DNA of 64,000 bases from Cacajao melanocephalus (GCA_963573385.1 CAUYLG010061992.1:1-64000); one strand, 5' to 3'; shown: positions 33,253 to 47,050, counted from the first letter of the stretch. The notes: a model not told the origin generated them from the sequence alone. Made by a program: numbers and translations.

Positions 33253-33890
33253 TTTGCTCTTTATTATGAAACTACAAACATACAAGTATGGAGAATAATA
33301 TAATGAATACACAAATAGTCATTAATTAGATGTGACAATGTCTTCTATTTTTACCTTGTCTTCTCATTTTATTCTTATACTAGAGAATTTTAAATATAAT
33401 TACAGTAATCAGGATATGTAACCCCTACATAGTTTAGTACATGTCTCTAAAAAACAAGGACATTTTGCTACATAATCACAATTTTTTTTTTTTTTGATCG
33501 AGTCTCACTCTGTTGCCCAGGCTGGAGTGCAGTGGTACAATTTTGGCTCACTACAACCTCCGCCTCCTGGGTTCAAATGATTTTTGTGCCTCATCCTCCT
33601 GAGTAGCTGGAACTACAGGTGTCCGCCACCATGCCCAGCTAATTTTTATATTTTTAGTAGAGATGCGGCTTCAGCATGTTGGCCAGGCTAATCTCAAATT
33701 CCTGACCTCAGGGGATCTGCCTGCCTCTCCCTCCCAGAGTGCTGGGATTATAGGCGTGAGCCACCGTGCCTGGCTACAATACCATTTTTATATCCAACAA
33801 AATCAATTACAATTCCCTCATATTATCCACTACCCTAATAGAAAACATTTTTCAAGAAGAAACTACCCTTTTTGGAAAAAGATAACAATA
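33253..33890 (-). mobile_element. Old L1 3' UTR fragment, split by an Alu
   Basis: Reverse-orientation text (aaggacattttgctacataa, acaataccatttttatatcc) seen in old L1 ends, on both sides of the Alu at 33481-33775. Confidence 0.55.
33481..33775 (-). mobile_element. Alu
   Basis: Full dimer with a T14 tract. Confidence 0.92.
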
Positions 33891-33899
33891 AGTATCTCA

Positions 33900-34330
33900 C
33901 ATAGTTTCTGAGAATCAGGAATCTGGGAGCAGCTCCACTGGGTGGTGTGGCTCTGAGTTGCTTATGAGAGTGTAGTTCAGATGTCAGCCCAGGATGCTGT
34001 CATCTGAAGACTTGACGGGGCTGGGGAATCTGCTTCCAAGATGACTCATCCACATCTTCCTGATGGAAATCTCAGCTCCTCATTCTTGGTTTTAGTTCCT
34101 CACCACATAGACCTTCCAGTAGAGCTGCTGCATCCTAGTTCTGGAGCTCTAGTTCTTGGAAGTCCAAGATCAAGGATCAAGGTGCTGGTAGTCTGGGTTT
34201 CTCCTAAGGCCTCTCCTCTGGCCTTACCGGTCATCTTCTTTCTGTGTCCTCATATGGCCTTTCATCTGTGTGCCCATCCCTGGTCTCTTCACATATAAGA
34301 GGTGCATAGGGCAAGGTATAAAGGAAGGGT
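33900..34330 (-). repeat. Ancient repeats including an MLT1-like LTR part
   Basis: 34115-34310 reads like reverse MLT1 (ttggaagtccaagatcaagg, tgtgtcctcatatggccttt). 33900-34110 (gggagcagctccactgggtg) is also repeat-like but I could not name its family. Confidence 0.5.
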
Positions 34331-34410
34331 ATGGAGTTTTTGTGCCTTCCCTGGGCTGCCACCCTCCAGGAACCTCCATATGTTCAGATACCTGGAAGCT
34401 CCAAAAATTT

Positions 34411-34720
34411 CCTTTTTTTTTTCCTTGAGACAGGATCTTGCTCAAGACCTGGTGTCACCCAGGCTGGAGTGTGGTGGGTTAATCATGGCTCACTGCAACC
34501 TCCATTTCCTGGGCTCAAGCTATTCTCCTGCCTCAGCCTCTGGGGTAGTTAAGATTACAGGGTGCACAACATCAAGCCTAATTTTTGTATTATTTTCCTT
34601 TTGTAGAGATGGAGTCTCAGCATGTTGACTAGGTTGGTCTCGAATTCCTGAGCTCAAGCGATCAGCCCACCTCGTCCTCCCAAAGTGTTGGAATTATGGG
34701 CGTGAGCCACCACACCTGAC
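34411..34720 (-). mobile_element. Alu (old)
   Basis: Dimer with a small insertion near 34445 and diverged core. Confidence 0.88.
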
Positions 34721-34748
34721 TGAAAATTACTCTTATATTATAAGAGAG

Positions 34749-35041
34749 GCCAGGCATGGTGGCTCACGAGGCGGACAGATCCATTGAGCTCAGGAGTTTA
34801 AGACCAGCCTGAACAACAGGGCAAAAGCCCATCTCTACAAAAAATACAAAAATTAACTAGGCATTGGTGGCTTGCATCTGTAGTCCCAGCTACTTGGAGG
34901 CTGAGGCAGGAGGCTCACTTGAGGTGGGTACGTTGAGGCTGCAGTGAGCCTTGATCCTGATGGCGCCACTGCACTCCAGCCTGGGCAACACAGCAAGACC
35001 TTGTCTAAAAAACAAAAAAACAAAAAAACAAAAAAAAAAAC
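34749..35041 (+). mobile_element. Alu with deleted left-arm box
   Basis: The segment cctgtaatcccagcactttg is missing after ggtggctcac; tail (CAAAAAAA)n. Confidence 0.88.
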
Positions 35042-35271
35042 AGAGAGAGAAGACACACTGTAGATGCACTGTACACCCAGAACATAACCTGAAGGGATTA
35101 TATTTTAATATTTAGTAATGTATAGTGGCTTACTTATCAGCAATACCAAAATAAAGAGCTCCCTAAAAGATAAAGAGATTAAAATTTTTAAACATTAAAC
35201 CATAAGAGAGTGGACAGTATAAATTTGAAATTATGCACCATAATGTAGTTCTAGGTACAACAATGGGGTAC

Positions 35272-35568
35272 CCCAGGCACGGTGGCTCATGTCTGCAATC
35301 CCCACACTTTGGGAAATGGAGGCAGGTGGATCACTTCAGGTCAGGAGTTTGAGACCAGCCTGACTAACATGGTGAAACCTTGTCTCCACTACAAATACAA
35401 AAAATTAGCTGGGTATGGTGGCTCACACTTGTAATCCCAGTTACTCAGGAGGCTGAGGCAGGAGAATTGCTTGAAACCGGGAGGTGGAGGTTGTAGCGAG
35501 CCGAGACTGTGCCACCACACTCCAGTCTAGGTGACAGAGGGAGACTCCATCTCAAAAAAGAAAAAGAA
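35272..35568 (+). mobile_element. Alu
   Basis: Full dimer; target duplication AATGGGGTA on both sides. Confidence 0.93.
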
Positions 35569-35577
35569 TGGGGTAGC

Positions 35578-35857
35578 CAGCTGAGTGTGGTAGCTCAGGC
35601 CTGTAATCCTAACACTTTGGGAGGCAAGGTGGGAGGATCACTTGACTCCAGGAGTTTGAAACCAACCTGACCAATATAGTGAAACCCTGTCTCTACAAAA
35701 AATAAAAAATTGCTAGGCTTGCTGACATGTGCCTGTTGTCTCTGCTACTCAGGAGGCTGAAGCAGGAGGATCATTTGAGCCCGGGGAGTTGAGGCGCTGC
35801 AGTGAGCCATGATCCCACCTCTGGGCGACAGAGCGAGACCCCATCTCAAAAGAAAGA
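35578..35857 (+). mobile_element. Alu at a re-used target
   Basis: Follows the preceding Alu at its duplicated site; after the purine tail the site appears again as AATAGGGTA. Confidence 0.88.
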
Positions 35858-35935
35858 AAGAGAGAAGCCGGGGAGGAGGGGAAGGAGGGAGGACGGAAGA
35901 AAGAGAAAGAAAGAAAGGAAAAGAAAGAATAGGGT
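35850..35935. repeat. Purine-rich microsatellite
   Basis: (GAAA)n and (GGGA)n grown from the Alu tail. Confidence 0.85.
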
Positions 35936-35975
35936 AGAAAATGTATCTTTTAAAAATACTTTATATTTAAATTTT

Positions 35976-36139
35976 TATTTTTTGGAGATAGGGTCTTGCT
36001 CTGTCACCCAAGCTGGAGTGGAGTGGTGCTATTTTAGCTCACTGCAGCCTCAGGTTCCTGGGTGATCTGCCCACCTCATTCTCCTGCCCCAGCCTCCCAA
36101 GTAGCTGGGACTACAGGCATGAGCCACTGTGTCTAGCCT
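35976..36139 (-). mobile_element. Alu, internally deleted
   Basis: Right arm with a rearranged centre, then the short end ggcatgagccactgtg. Confidence 0.8.
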
Positions 36140-36976
36140 ATTCATATTTTTGTTTTAAATTATGCTGAAATTTTCTTAAACTTCAAGCTTCAAAATATAT
36201 TAACTGAGTTTCTATTACTGAAAAGTACACTAATCTTCATTTAATAATATAAATTACAGAGTTTGAAATGTAACCGTTTTTCTGATTATGTATTAATACC
36301 ATTAGAACATGTATGCTGAATATTAACTGACCTATCAAATGTATGATTTTCAAACCTTGCAAATTTTTAAAAAAACAATTAGTTTCTTGTCCATTGCAAT
36401 AATATTGCAAACAAAGAGGTTATACGTTGACAAAATTGCTAACTGAATACTATGGTGCTTGGTAATAATGTCTCATTTGTGTAGTACAAGGTTGATAAGA
36501 ATAAGGGTATTCTTGGCCACCCATTGCAATTTTCATGAAATGGAATGTAGAAGAGGTTAACAGCAAACAAAAACTGATTCATCATTTTATCAAAGTTATT
36601 TTATGTATCCCCTTAGAAAGAAAGGAGTAGAACAGAATAATCTTGATATTTTAAAATGACAGAGAACACTGAATTTAACTACACTTAAAATATTTCAGTA
36701 GGATTTCTTCCTTCCTCCTCCACAGGAATTAACAATATATTTCTCACAGATTTCTTTTAACTACTTCTATTATCTAAATGTCTACCCATATGACTAAGTG
36801 AATGATTCATATCACTGAAATATTTCATAGGGTTTTATAATGATATTTCAGGGGAAGACATCATTTTAACTTCCAGCAGAAATTTTTTTGGCAATTATGG
36901 TTAATATACAGGAAAGTAGCGTTTCATGAGTGAAATGGTTTAAGAAAAGAGATTTTTAGTGTATTGGAATTCTTTT
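36140..36976. other. Intergenic sequence, nothing recognised
   Basis: About 840 bases of AT-rich DNA without recognised repeat or gene. Confidence 0.55.
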
Positions 36977-37267
36977 GGCAGCATGTGGTGGCTCACACCT
37001 ATAATCCCAGCACTTTAAGAGGCTAAACTGGTGGGGGGGATTACTTGAGTCCAGGAGTTTGAGACCAGCCTGCACAACATGGTGAAACCTCATCTCTACA
37101 AAAAACACAAAAACTGGCCAGGCATGATGGCTCGAGCCTGTAGTCCTAGCTACTCAGGAGGCTGAGGTGGGAGGATCGCTTGAGCCCTGGAGGTTGAGGC
37201 TACAGTGAGCAATGATCATGCCTCTGCACTCCAGCCTAAGCAACAGAGTGAGACCATGTTTCAAAAA
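36977..37267 (+). mobile_element. Alu (old)
   Basis: Dimer with changed start (ggcagcatgtggtggctc). Confidence 0.88.
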
Positions 37268-38229
<962 letters not shown>

Positions 38230-38997
38230 AAAGTCTTAATTGTTTCATTTCTGAATTTGTGTCTTGTAAGTTAAGTCCAATGGGACCATGGAGTATGCAC
38301 CAGGGACTTGGAGCCCACCTCCATGCCTCCCCCTATAGGTTCTCAGTGACTAGCTTCCTGCCCCTTGGTGCCCTGGACACCACCCAGCCTCCCTCTCCCC
38401 AACCCTGCTCACTACAACCACTATTGCCTTCTGCCCCAAGCAGCCATTGGATTACATTGTCAGGAGAGTGGAGGGGAGGCTCACTTTTCCCTGTGGTCGC
38501 CCTCAGCCTCCAGTAGGGATCTGGGTGCAGGTTGGAGAGGGCCCACAAGCAGTCTGTTTTGCAGTATCTTGAGGAAAAGCAAGGAAACAGTCATATCTGC
38601 TTTGGGCCGGAAGCACCACGGTATGTTCACTAGGTGACTTGGCAGGGCTCTCTAGCCCACCCTGGTCAATAAAGTGTCCCACTGCAAGAGATTTCAGTTC
38701 CTTGGGGTCGCATCCACCAAAGGCTGAAAAGGCAGGGCCATGAGAAGAGATTTCCTCTCCCAAGTAGGTCTCACAAATTATATAGCCAGCAGCGATTGTG
38801 CCTCTTAAAATACAAATGAACTCAAAAACCTTTATAAACATCATAACATGGACTGTGGGACATCTTTCAAGTGTTTTGTTTGGTTTTAGGAGACGATTAT
38901 CCTATTTCTCTGTTATCAATAGCATATGATCCTAATTTAGCCAGTTCTTTTTATCTTAGATGGCCTTTTTTGTTTGTTTTAAATTCTTGCTTCTTAA
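38230..38997. other. GC-richer non-Alu island of unknown origin
   Basis: About 650 bases (38230-38885) clearly richer in C and G than the neighbourhood, with no family I can name. It holds a plus-strand AATAAA (38671) followed by gtgtccc, and a 113-codon minus-strand frame (38503-38844) without recognised domain. An old LTR is possible. Confidence 0.35.
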
Positions 38998-39284
38998 TTT
39001 TATTTTTGAGACAGGGTCTCACTCTGTCACTTAGGCTGAATTGCAGTGGCGCACAATCATATCTCACTGCAATCTCTACCTCCTGGGTTCAAGCAGTCCT
39101 CCCACCTCAGCCTCTCAAGTAGGTGGGACTACAGATACACGCCACCACACCCAGCTAATTTGATTTTCTTGTAGAGACAGAGTCTGTGTTGCTCAGGCTG
39201 GTCTCAACTCCTGGCCTTAAGTGTTCCTCCTGCTTTGGCCTCCCAGAGTGCTGGGATTACTGGCATGAGCCACTGTGCCCAGCC
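38998..39284 (-). mobile_element. Alu
   Basis: Full old dimer. Confidence 0.92.
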
Positions 39285-40516
39285 TGAGAATAAAGTGAAA
39301 CCAAAAGAAAATCATACTCTGAATATGTAAATTAAATAATTTGCTTTAATTGGAAGGCTGGACATGGAAATGGGGTAAAAGGAAGTGAAGCGGTATCTCC
39401 CGAGCCTTGCTAGACTGGGGCTCAGGCCAGAAGCAGCCCCTGAGTTATCTCTGTGCACATGCATGCCATCGCAGAGAAGGGTCTTGTGGTTCTGAGACTT
39501 CCTATGATATCAGCTATTGATTAGATTTAGAAGAGTCAGAGGAAGCTGGATCAGTTTTAGGGCTAACCAAGAGAGTTGGTCCAGAATGTACCAAACTTCC
39601 TAAGATCATCCTGTAAATCTTCTAGATATGAAAAAGGAGAAACAAAACAGATTCATAGTTCTACTTCAATCCCAAATTTCATCTTGGGTTTGAAACCAGA
39701 TAAATCTCTGATCACAGAGAGAATAAGATGGCATTTACCTTCATGGCATCACTGTGCTATACAACTGCCCTATTGCTTGGTTTGCATTCTCAATTATATA
39801 ATTTCTACAGGGCACCATCCTGATATAAATATACCACAGAGCTAAATTCTTGTAATTAGACCCTGTATTGGAAAATATAAAAACCTCAAAGAGACAGAGA
39901 TAAAATTTATACACACATTAAGAAAGGTTGTCATGGTAACTTCGCTCGAAGATATGTATTTTTAAATCTAAGTAAATTTGGCATTCAGAACATTTGCATC
40001 TCCCTCAAAGGTTCTGTATCAAGAATTTTTTAAAAATTGTTTTCAAATTTCTTCTGAATCTACACTTCCTTGAAAGCTTAAAAATTCCTATGAATATAAT
40101 AGCTGCCTAGACTTAAGCACATATTTTAAGAAGGCCTTATATGAAAAAACGCAATATGAAAGCCTAAAAATGTTACTTTCTACCCCCAGAATCCCTGGGC
40201 TTCTCCCTTTAAAATTTTAAATTGTGAGTAGGCTATGCCCATACAATCTCTATAAGGTCCTTTCAAGCTCTAAAAATCAATTAGCTATTAGTTGATGACC
40301 TTGCAATATATGCAACAAATTATGAAAGCCAAACACACCTAGTGCTGCAGTATAATTAAGCAACAATTAATACAGATAACTATAATAAATATTCCCTGGT
40401 AACTTAGCCAAACCAATTCTTAGCTTCGTTTCTTCTTACTTTGAAAATTCTCCAGTATTCCTAATCAGTATAAATGTTGAAAGTGTTCCTTGATAAGATA
40501 TCTAGTTTCATCAGGG
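39285..40516. other. Largest repeat-free intergenic stretch
   Basis: About 1.2 kb with no Alu, L1 or recognised gene. Contains the RFX-type site listed separately. Confidence 0.55.
39927..39940. promoter_or_regulatory. Candidate RFX X-box
   Basis: GTTGTCATGGTAAC is a near-palindrome matching the RFX X-box pattern (GTTGCCATGGTAAC type). It lies in the repeat-free stretch between the genes. Motif match only. Confidence 0.4.
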
Positions 40517-40789
40517 GTCCATGCCTGTAATCCCAGCACTTTGGGAGGCCAAGGTGGGAGGACTGCTTGAATCCAGGAGTTTGAGACCACCCCAGGCAAT
40601 AGGGTGAGATGTCATCTCTGCAAAAAAATTTAAAAGTTAGCCAAGTGTGGAGGTGCATGCCTGTAGTCTGAGCTACTTAGGAGGCTGAGGTAGGAGGATT
40701 GCTTAAGCCTGGGAGGCAAGAGGGTGGAGTGAACTGAGATGGCACCACTGCGCTCCAGCCTGGGCAACAGAGTGAGGCTCTGTCAAAGA
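40517..40789 (+). mobile_element. Alu, 5'-truncated
   Basis: Starts at ccatgcctgtaatcccagc; tail becomes a purine tract. Confidence 0.9.
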
Positions 40790-40928
40790 AAGAGAAGAGA
40801 AAGAAGAGGAAGGGAGAGGGAGGGGAGGGGGAGAGGGAGGGGGAGGGGAAGGAAATGAAGGGAGGGAGGGAGGGAGGGGGGAGGGAGAGGGGAAAGGAAG
40901 AAAGGAAAAAGAAAGGGGAAAAAAAGAC
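40785..40928. repeat. Purine tract (GGGAGA/GGGA)n
   Basis: About 140 bases with almost no pyrimidines and many GGG/GGGG runs on the plus strand; G-quadruplex and triplex prone. Confidence 0.9.
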
Positions 40929-41095
40929 CGACAGGAGAAAGTAAATACAGTGATGGTTTCACTCCCAACAGTTCCTTGTGCTCCTTTCCCAACTGTAGCC
41001 TATGATGGAAGCCTCCTGTGACCTTTGTCATGTAGTTATCTCCAAGTTCCTTCCTATGTTCATTGCAGCCACTAACCTAAAGGGTTCTTGAGCTG

Positions 41096-41453
41096 TGTAT
41101 TAGTCTGTTTTCACACTGCTGATAGACATACCCAAGGCTGGGCAATTTACAAAAGGAAGAGGTTTAATAGATTTACAGTTTCACGTGGCTGGGGAGGCCT
41201 CACAATTATGGTGGAAGGCAAAAGGCACATCACACATAGTGCTGCCACCATGTGTGACAGCAGACAAGAGCAGAGAGCTTGTGCAGGGAAACTCCCATTT
41301 TTTAAAAACTATCAGATCTCATAAGCCTTACTATCACTAGAACAGCATGGGAAAGACCCACCCCCAAGATTCAATTAACTTCCACCTGGTCCCTCCCACA
41401 ACATGTGAGAATTCAAGATGAAATCTGGGTGGGGACACAGCCAGACCCTATCA
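41096..41453 (-). repeat. 3' LTR of the MaLR provirus
   Basis: 358 bases from tgtattagtctg to gaccctatca. Its poly-A signal position reads ATTAAA (41162-41167) instead of AATAAA. Confidence 0.88.
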
Positions 41454-41473
41454 TTCCACCCCTGCCCCCTCCC
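41454..41473 (-). other. Polypurine tract of the provirus
   Basis: Minus strand GGGAGGGGGCAGGGGTGGAA, directly next to the 3' LTR; the plus-strand primer of reverse transcription. Confidence 0.8.
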
Positions 41474-42993
41474 AAATCTTATGTCCTCATATTTCAAAAT
41501 TAACAGTCCCCCCCAAAGTCTTAACTCATTTCAGCATTAACTCAAAAGTCCACAGTCCAAAGTCTCAACTGAGACAAGGCAAGTCCCATCCACCTATGAG
41601 CCTATAAAATCAAAAGCAAGTTAGTTACTTCCTAGATACAATGTGGTACAGGCATTGAGTAAATACAGCCATTCCAAATGGGAGAAATTGGCCAAAACAA
41701 AGGGGCTACAGGCCAGGTGCAAGTCTGAAATCCAGTGGGGCAGTCAAATCTTAAAGCTTCAAAATGATCTCCTTTGACTCCATGACTCACATCCGGATCA
41801 TGCTGATGCAAAAGGTGGGTTCCCATGGCCTTGGGCAACTCTGCCTCTGTGGCTTTGCAGGGTACAGCCTTCCTCTCAGCTGCTTTCACAGTCTGGCATT
41901 GAGTGTCTGTGGCTTTTCCAGGTGCATGGTGCAAGCTGTTGGTGGATCTACCATGCTGGTGTCTGGAGGATGGTGGCCCTCTTCTCACAACTCCACTAGG
42001 CAGTACCCCAATGAGGACTCTGTGTGGGGGCTCTGACCCCACATTTCCCTCTGCACTGTCCTAGCAGAAGTTCTCCATGAGTGCCCTGCCCCTGCAGCAA
42101 ACTTCTTCCTGGACATCTAGGCATTTCCATACATCCTCTGAAATCTAAGCAGAGGTTCCCAAACTCCAATTTTTGACTTATGTGCCCTTGCAGGCTCAAC
42201 ACCATGTGGAAGCTGCCAAGACTTAGAGCTTGCATGCTCTGAAGCCACGGCCTGACCTCCATGTTGGCCCCTTTCAGCTATGGCTGGAGCTGCTGGGACA
42301 CAGGGCACCAAGTCCCTAGGCTGTACACAGCACAGGGATCCTGGGCACAGCCCACAAAACCACTTTTTCCTCCTAGGCCTCTGGGCCTATGCTAGGAGGG
42401 GCTGCTGTGAAGGTCTCTGACACACCCTGGAGACATTTTCTCCATTGTCTTAGGGATTAACATTCAGCTCCTCATTACTTATGCAAATTTCTGCAGCTGG
42501 CTTTAATTTCACCTCAGGAAATGGGATTTTCTTTTCTATTGCATTGTCAGTCTGCAAATTTTCTAAACTTTTATGCTCTGCTTCCCTTACAAAACTGAAT
42601 GCCATTAACAGCACCCAAGTCACCTCTTAAATGCTTTGCTGCTTAGAAACTTCTTTCACCAGATACCCTAACTCATCTCCCTCAAGTTCAAAGTTCCACA
42701 AATCTCTAGGGCAGGGGCAAATGCCACCAGTCTCTTTGCTAAAACATAGCAAAAGTCATCTTTGCTCCAGTTCCTAACAAGTTCCTCATCTCCATCTGAG
42801 ACCACCTCTGCCTGGATTTCCTCATCCAGATCATCATCAGCATTTTGGTCAAAGCCATTCAACAAGTCTCTAGGGAGTTCCAGACTTTTCCACGTTTTCT
42901 TGTCTTCTTCTGAGCTCTCCAAACTGTTCCAACCTCTGCCTGTTACCCAGTTCCAAAGTCACTTCCACATTTTTGGGTATCTTTTGAGCAGTG
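41474..42993 (-). pseudogene. MaLR internal region, decayed
   Basis: Short disjoint frames on the minus strand (for example 41632-42042, 41996-42262 and an acidic 84-codon frame at 42668-42922) are what remains of the gag-like reading frame of MaLR. No polymerase-like segment is visible, as expected for this non-autonomous group. Stops and shifts separate the pieces. Confidence 0.7.
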
Positions 42994-43012
42994 CCCCACT
43001 CTACTGGTACCA
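42994..43012 (-). other. Primer binding site, tRNA-Leu type
   Basis: Minus strand TGGTACCAG..AGTGGGG, six bases inside the 5' LTR, complementary to the 3' end of tRNA-Leu(UAA) apart from a short insertion. Confidence 0.7.
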
Positions 43013-43018
43013 ATTTAC

Positions 43019-43382
43019 TGTATCAGTTTGTTTTCACACTGCTGATAAAGTCATACACAAGACTGGGCAATTTACAAAATAAAGAGGTTTATTGGACTTA
43101 CAGTTCCATTTGGCTGGGAAGGCCTTACAATAGTGGTGGAAGGCAAGGCGGAGTAAGTCACATCTTACGTGGATGAAAGCAGGCAGAGAGAGCTTGTGCA
43201 GGGAAACTACCATTTTTAAAACCATCAGATCTCATGAGACCCATGCACTATCACAAGAACAGCACAGGAAAGACCCACCCCCATGATTCAGTCATCTCCC
43301 AGTGGGTCCCTCCCATGACATGTAGGCATTACAAGAGCTACAAGATGAGATTTTGGTGGGGACACAGAGCCAAACCATATCA
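43019..43382 (-). repeat. 5' LTR of the MaLR provirus
   Basis: 364 bases from tgtatcagtttg to aaccatatca. Carries AATAAA on the minus strand at 43088-43093. Confidence 0.88.
43088..43093 (-). terminator. CYP20A1: LTR poly-A signal, candidate distal CYP20A1 signal
   Basis: AATAAA inside the 5' LTR, in the same orientation as CYP20A1 and about 8.44 kb after its stop codon. Use by CYP20A1 is inferred. Confidence 0.45.
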
Positions 43383-43387
43383 AGCTG

Positions 43388-44788
<1,401 letters not shown>

Positions 44789-45079
44789 GGCTGGATGCGA
44801 TGGCTGACACCTGTAATACCAGCACTTTGAGAGGCTGAGGATGGTGTCACCTGAGGTTGGGAGTTCAAGACCAGTCTGACCAACATGGAGAAACCACATC
44901 TCTACTAAAAATACAAAATTAGCCAGGCATGGTGGCACATGCCTGTAATCCCAGCTACTCAGGAGGCTGAGGCAAGAGAATTGCTTGAACCTGGAGGCAG
45001 AGTTTGCAGTGAGCTGAGATCACACCACCCCACTCCAGCCTGGGCAACACAGTGGGACTCTGTCTCCAAAAAAAAAGGA
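44789..45079 (+). mobile_element. Alu
   Basis: Full dimer, third of the head-to-tail set with no unique sequence between. Confidence 0.92.
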
Positions 45080-45134
45080 AAAAGGAAAGAATGACAAAAA
45101 TCTGTGCCTACATTCAGAGTGACAAGAATACTAA

Positions 45135-45453
<319 letters not shown>

Positions 45454-45533
45454 TAGAATATGTTAAATGCCAATAATATTTTGTATAATATGTACAAATT
45501 ACATATGCATAAAAAGAGTATCTATATCATAAT

Positions 45534-45828
45534 CTTTTTTTTTTTGAGACAGGATCTTGCTCTATCAACCAGGCTGGAGTGCAGTGGCACTACCATGGCT
45601 CACTGCAGCCTTGACCTCCTGAACTCAAGCCATCCCCCAACCTCAGCCTCCTGAATAGTTGAGACTACAGGTGGCCACCAGGCCTGGCTAAGTTTTTGTA
45701 TTTTTTTTATAGAGACGAGGTTTTCCCACATTGCCCAGGCTGGTTTCAAACTCCTAAGCTCAAGCGATCTGGCCACCTTGGCCTCCCAAAGTGTTGGAGT
45801 TATAGGCATGAGTCACTGTGCCCAGCCT
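45534..45828 (-). mobile_element. Alu (old)
   Basis: Full AluJ-like dimer, 21 bases from the next Alu in inverted orientation. Confidence 0.9.
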
Positions 45829-45849
45829 ACATTAGAATCTTAACAATGG

Positions 45850-46148
45850 AGGTGGGCATGGTGGCTCACGCCTGTAATCCCAGCACTTTGGGAGGCCGAG
45901 GTGGGCAGATCACTTGAGGTCAGGAGTTGGAGGCCAGCCTGGCCAATGTGGAGAAACCCCATCTGTACCAAAAATACAAATATTAGTCAGGTGTGGTGGC
46001 ACATGCTTGTAATCCCAGCTACTTGGGAGGCTGAGGGGGAAGGATCACTTGAACCTGGAAAGCGGAGGTTGCAGTGAGCTGAGATGGTGCCACTGTATTC
46101 TTGGGCGACACAGAACAAGACTCAGTCTCAAAAAAAAAAAAAAAAAAA
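45850..46148 (+). mobile_element. Alu
   Basis: Full dimer, A20 tail; target duplication GAATCTTAACA.TGG on both sides. Confidence 0.93.
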
Positions 46149-46481
46149 GAATCTTAACAGTGGTTAACTTCAAGTAGTGAGACTAAAACTTGCCATTTTT
46201 GTGTTTTCCCAGATTTTTCTATAATAAACATTATTTCATAATAAAGCAGTAAAGATTTTTAAATAAACTATTTTAAGATAAAAGAAAGAAATTTTGACAT
46301 AGGGGTTATAAATAAGATAGAATCTATTTATGTAAAAGAATGGAACTATACATTTGTGGGCCAAATGAGCATCATGTAAGTTTTCAATTTTCCCAAACAC
46401 ATGCACACAATTAATACTGCCTTAAATTTTGTTAACACAAGTTTGAAAGAGCTCTTTAATTCATAAAAAAATGTTTTGTGG
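46149..46481. other. 3' UTR candidate sequence, nothing recognised
   Basis: AT-rich with several plus-strand ATAAA motifs; no named repeat. Confidence 0.45.
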
Positions 46482-47050
46482 ACCAGGTGCGGTGGCTCAC
46501 ACCTGCAATCTCAACACTTCGGGAGGCCCAGATGGGAGGATCACTTGAGTATGAGCAACACAGGGAAACCTGTCTCAAAAAAAAAAAAAAAAAAAAAAAT
46601 TAGCCAGGCGCGGTGGCTCCTGCCTGTAATCCCAGCACTTTGGGAGGCCAAGGCAGGTGTATCATGAGATCAGGAGTTTGAGACCAGTCTGGCCAACAGA
46701 GTGAAACCTGTCTCTACTAAAAATACAAAAAATTAGCTGGGCATGGTGGCGGGCGCCTGTAATCCCAGCTACTTGGGAGGCTGAGGCAGGAGAATCACTT
46801 GAACCTGGGAGATGGAGGTTGCGCTCCAGCCCATGAGACAGTGCAAGACTCCATCTCAAAAAAAAATTAGCTGGGCATGATGGTGTGCACCTATAGTCCC
46901 AGCTACTCCAGAGGCTGAGGTGAGGAGATTGCTAGAGCCCAAGAAGTGGAGGCTACAGCAAGCTGTGATCATGCCACTGCACTCCAGCCTGGGCAACAAA
47001 GCAAGAGTCTGCCTCTAAAAAAAGAAAAAAAAAGAAAAAGAAAAAAAGTT
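46482..47050 (+). mobile_element. Outer Alu split by a second Alu
   Basis: Left arm 46482-46599 with a 24-A linker, right arm 46868-47050 after the inner Alu. Confidence 0.85.
46602..46867 (+). mobile_element. Inner Alu nested in Alu
   Basis: Dimer with a deletion in its last third (gaggttgcgctccagcc); aaaaaaatta repeated at both junctions. Confidence 0.87.

Larger units (their letters stand above)
41096..43382 (-). mobile_element. Complete MaLR provirus (MST-like), reverse orientation
   Basis: Two LTRs in the same orientation flank about 1.57 kb. The element begins TG and ends CA and is bounded by the perfect 5-base duplication AGCTG (41091-41095 and 43383-43387). A tRNA-Leu-type primer site and a polypurine tract lie at the expected inner edges. 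MaLR elements are non-autonomous relatives of ERVL. Coding remnants inside are broken, so it is a fossil. Confidence 0.9.

Noticed and set aside
34224..34445. 73-codon minus-strand frame
   Set aside because: Covers MLT1-like repeat and the start of an Alu; no coding signature.
42668..42922. Acidic 84-codon frame as a host gene
   Set aside because: It lies inside the MaLR provirus in the proviral orientation and is a remnant of its internal reading frame.
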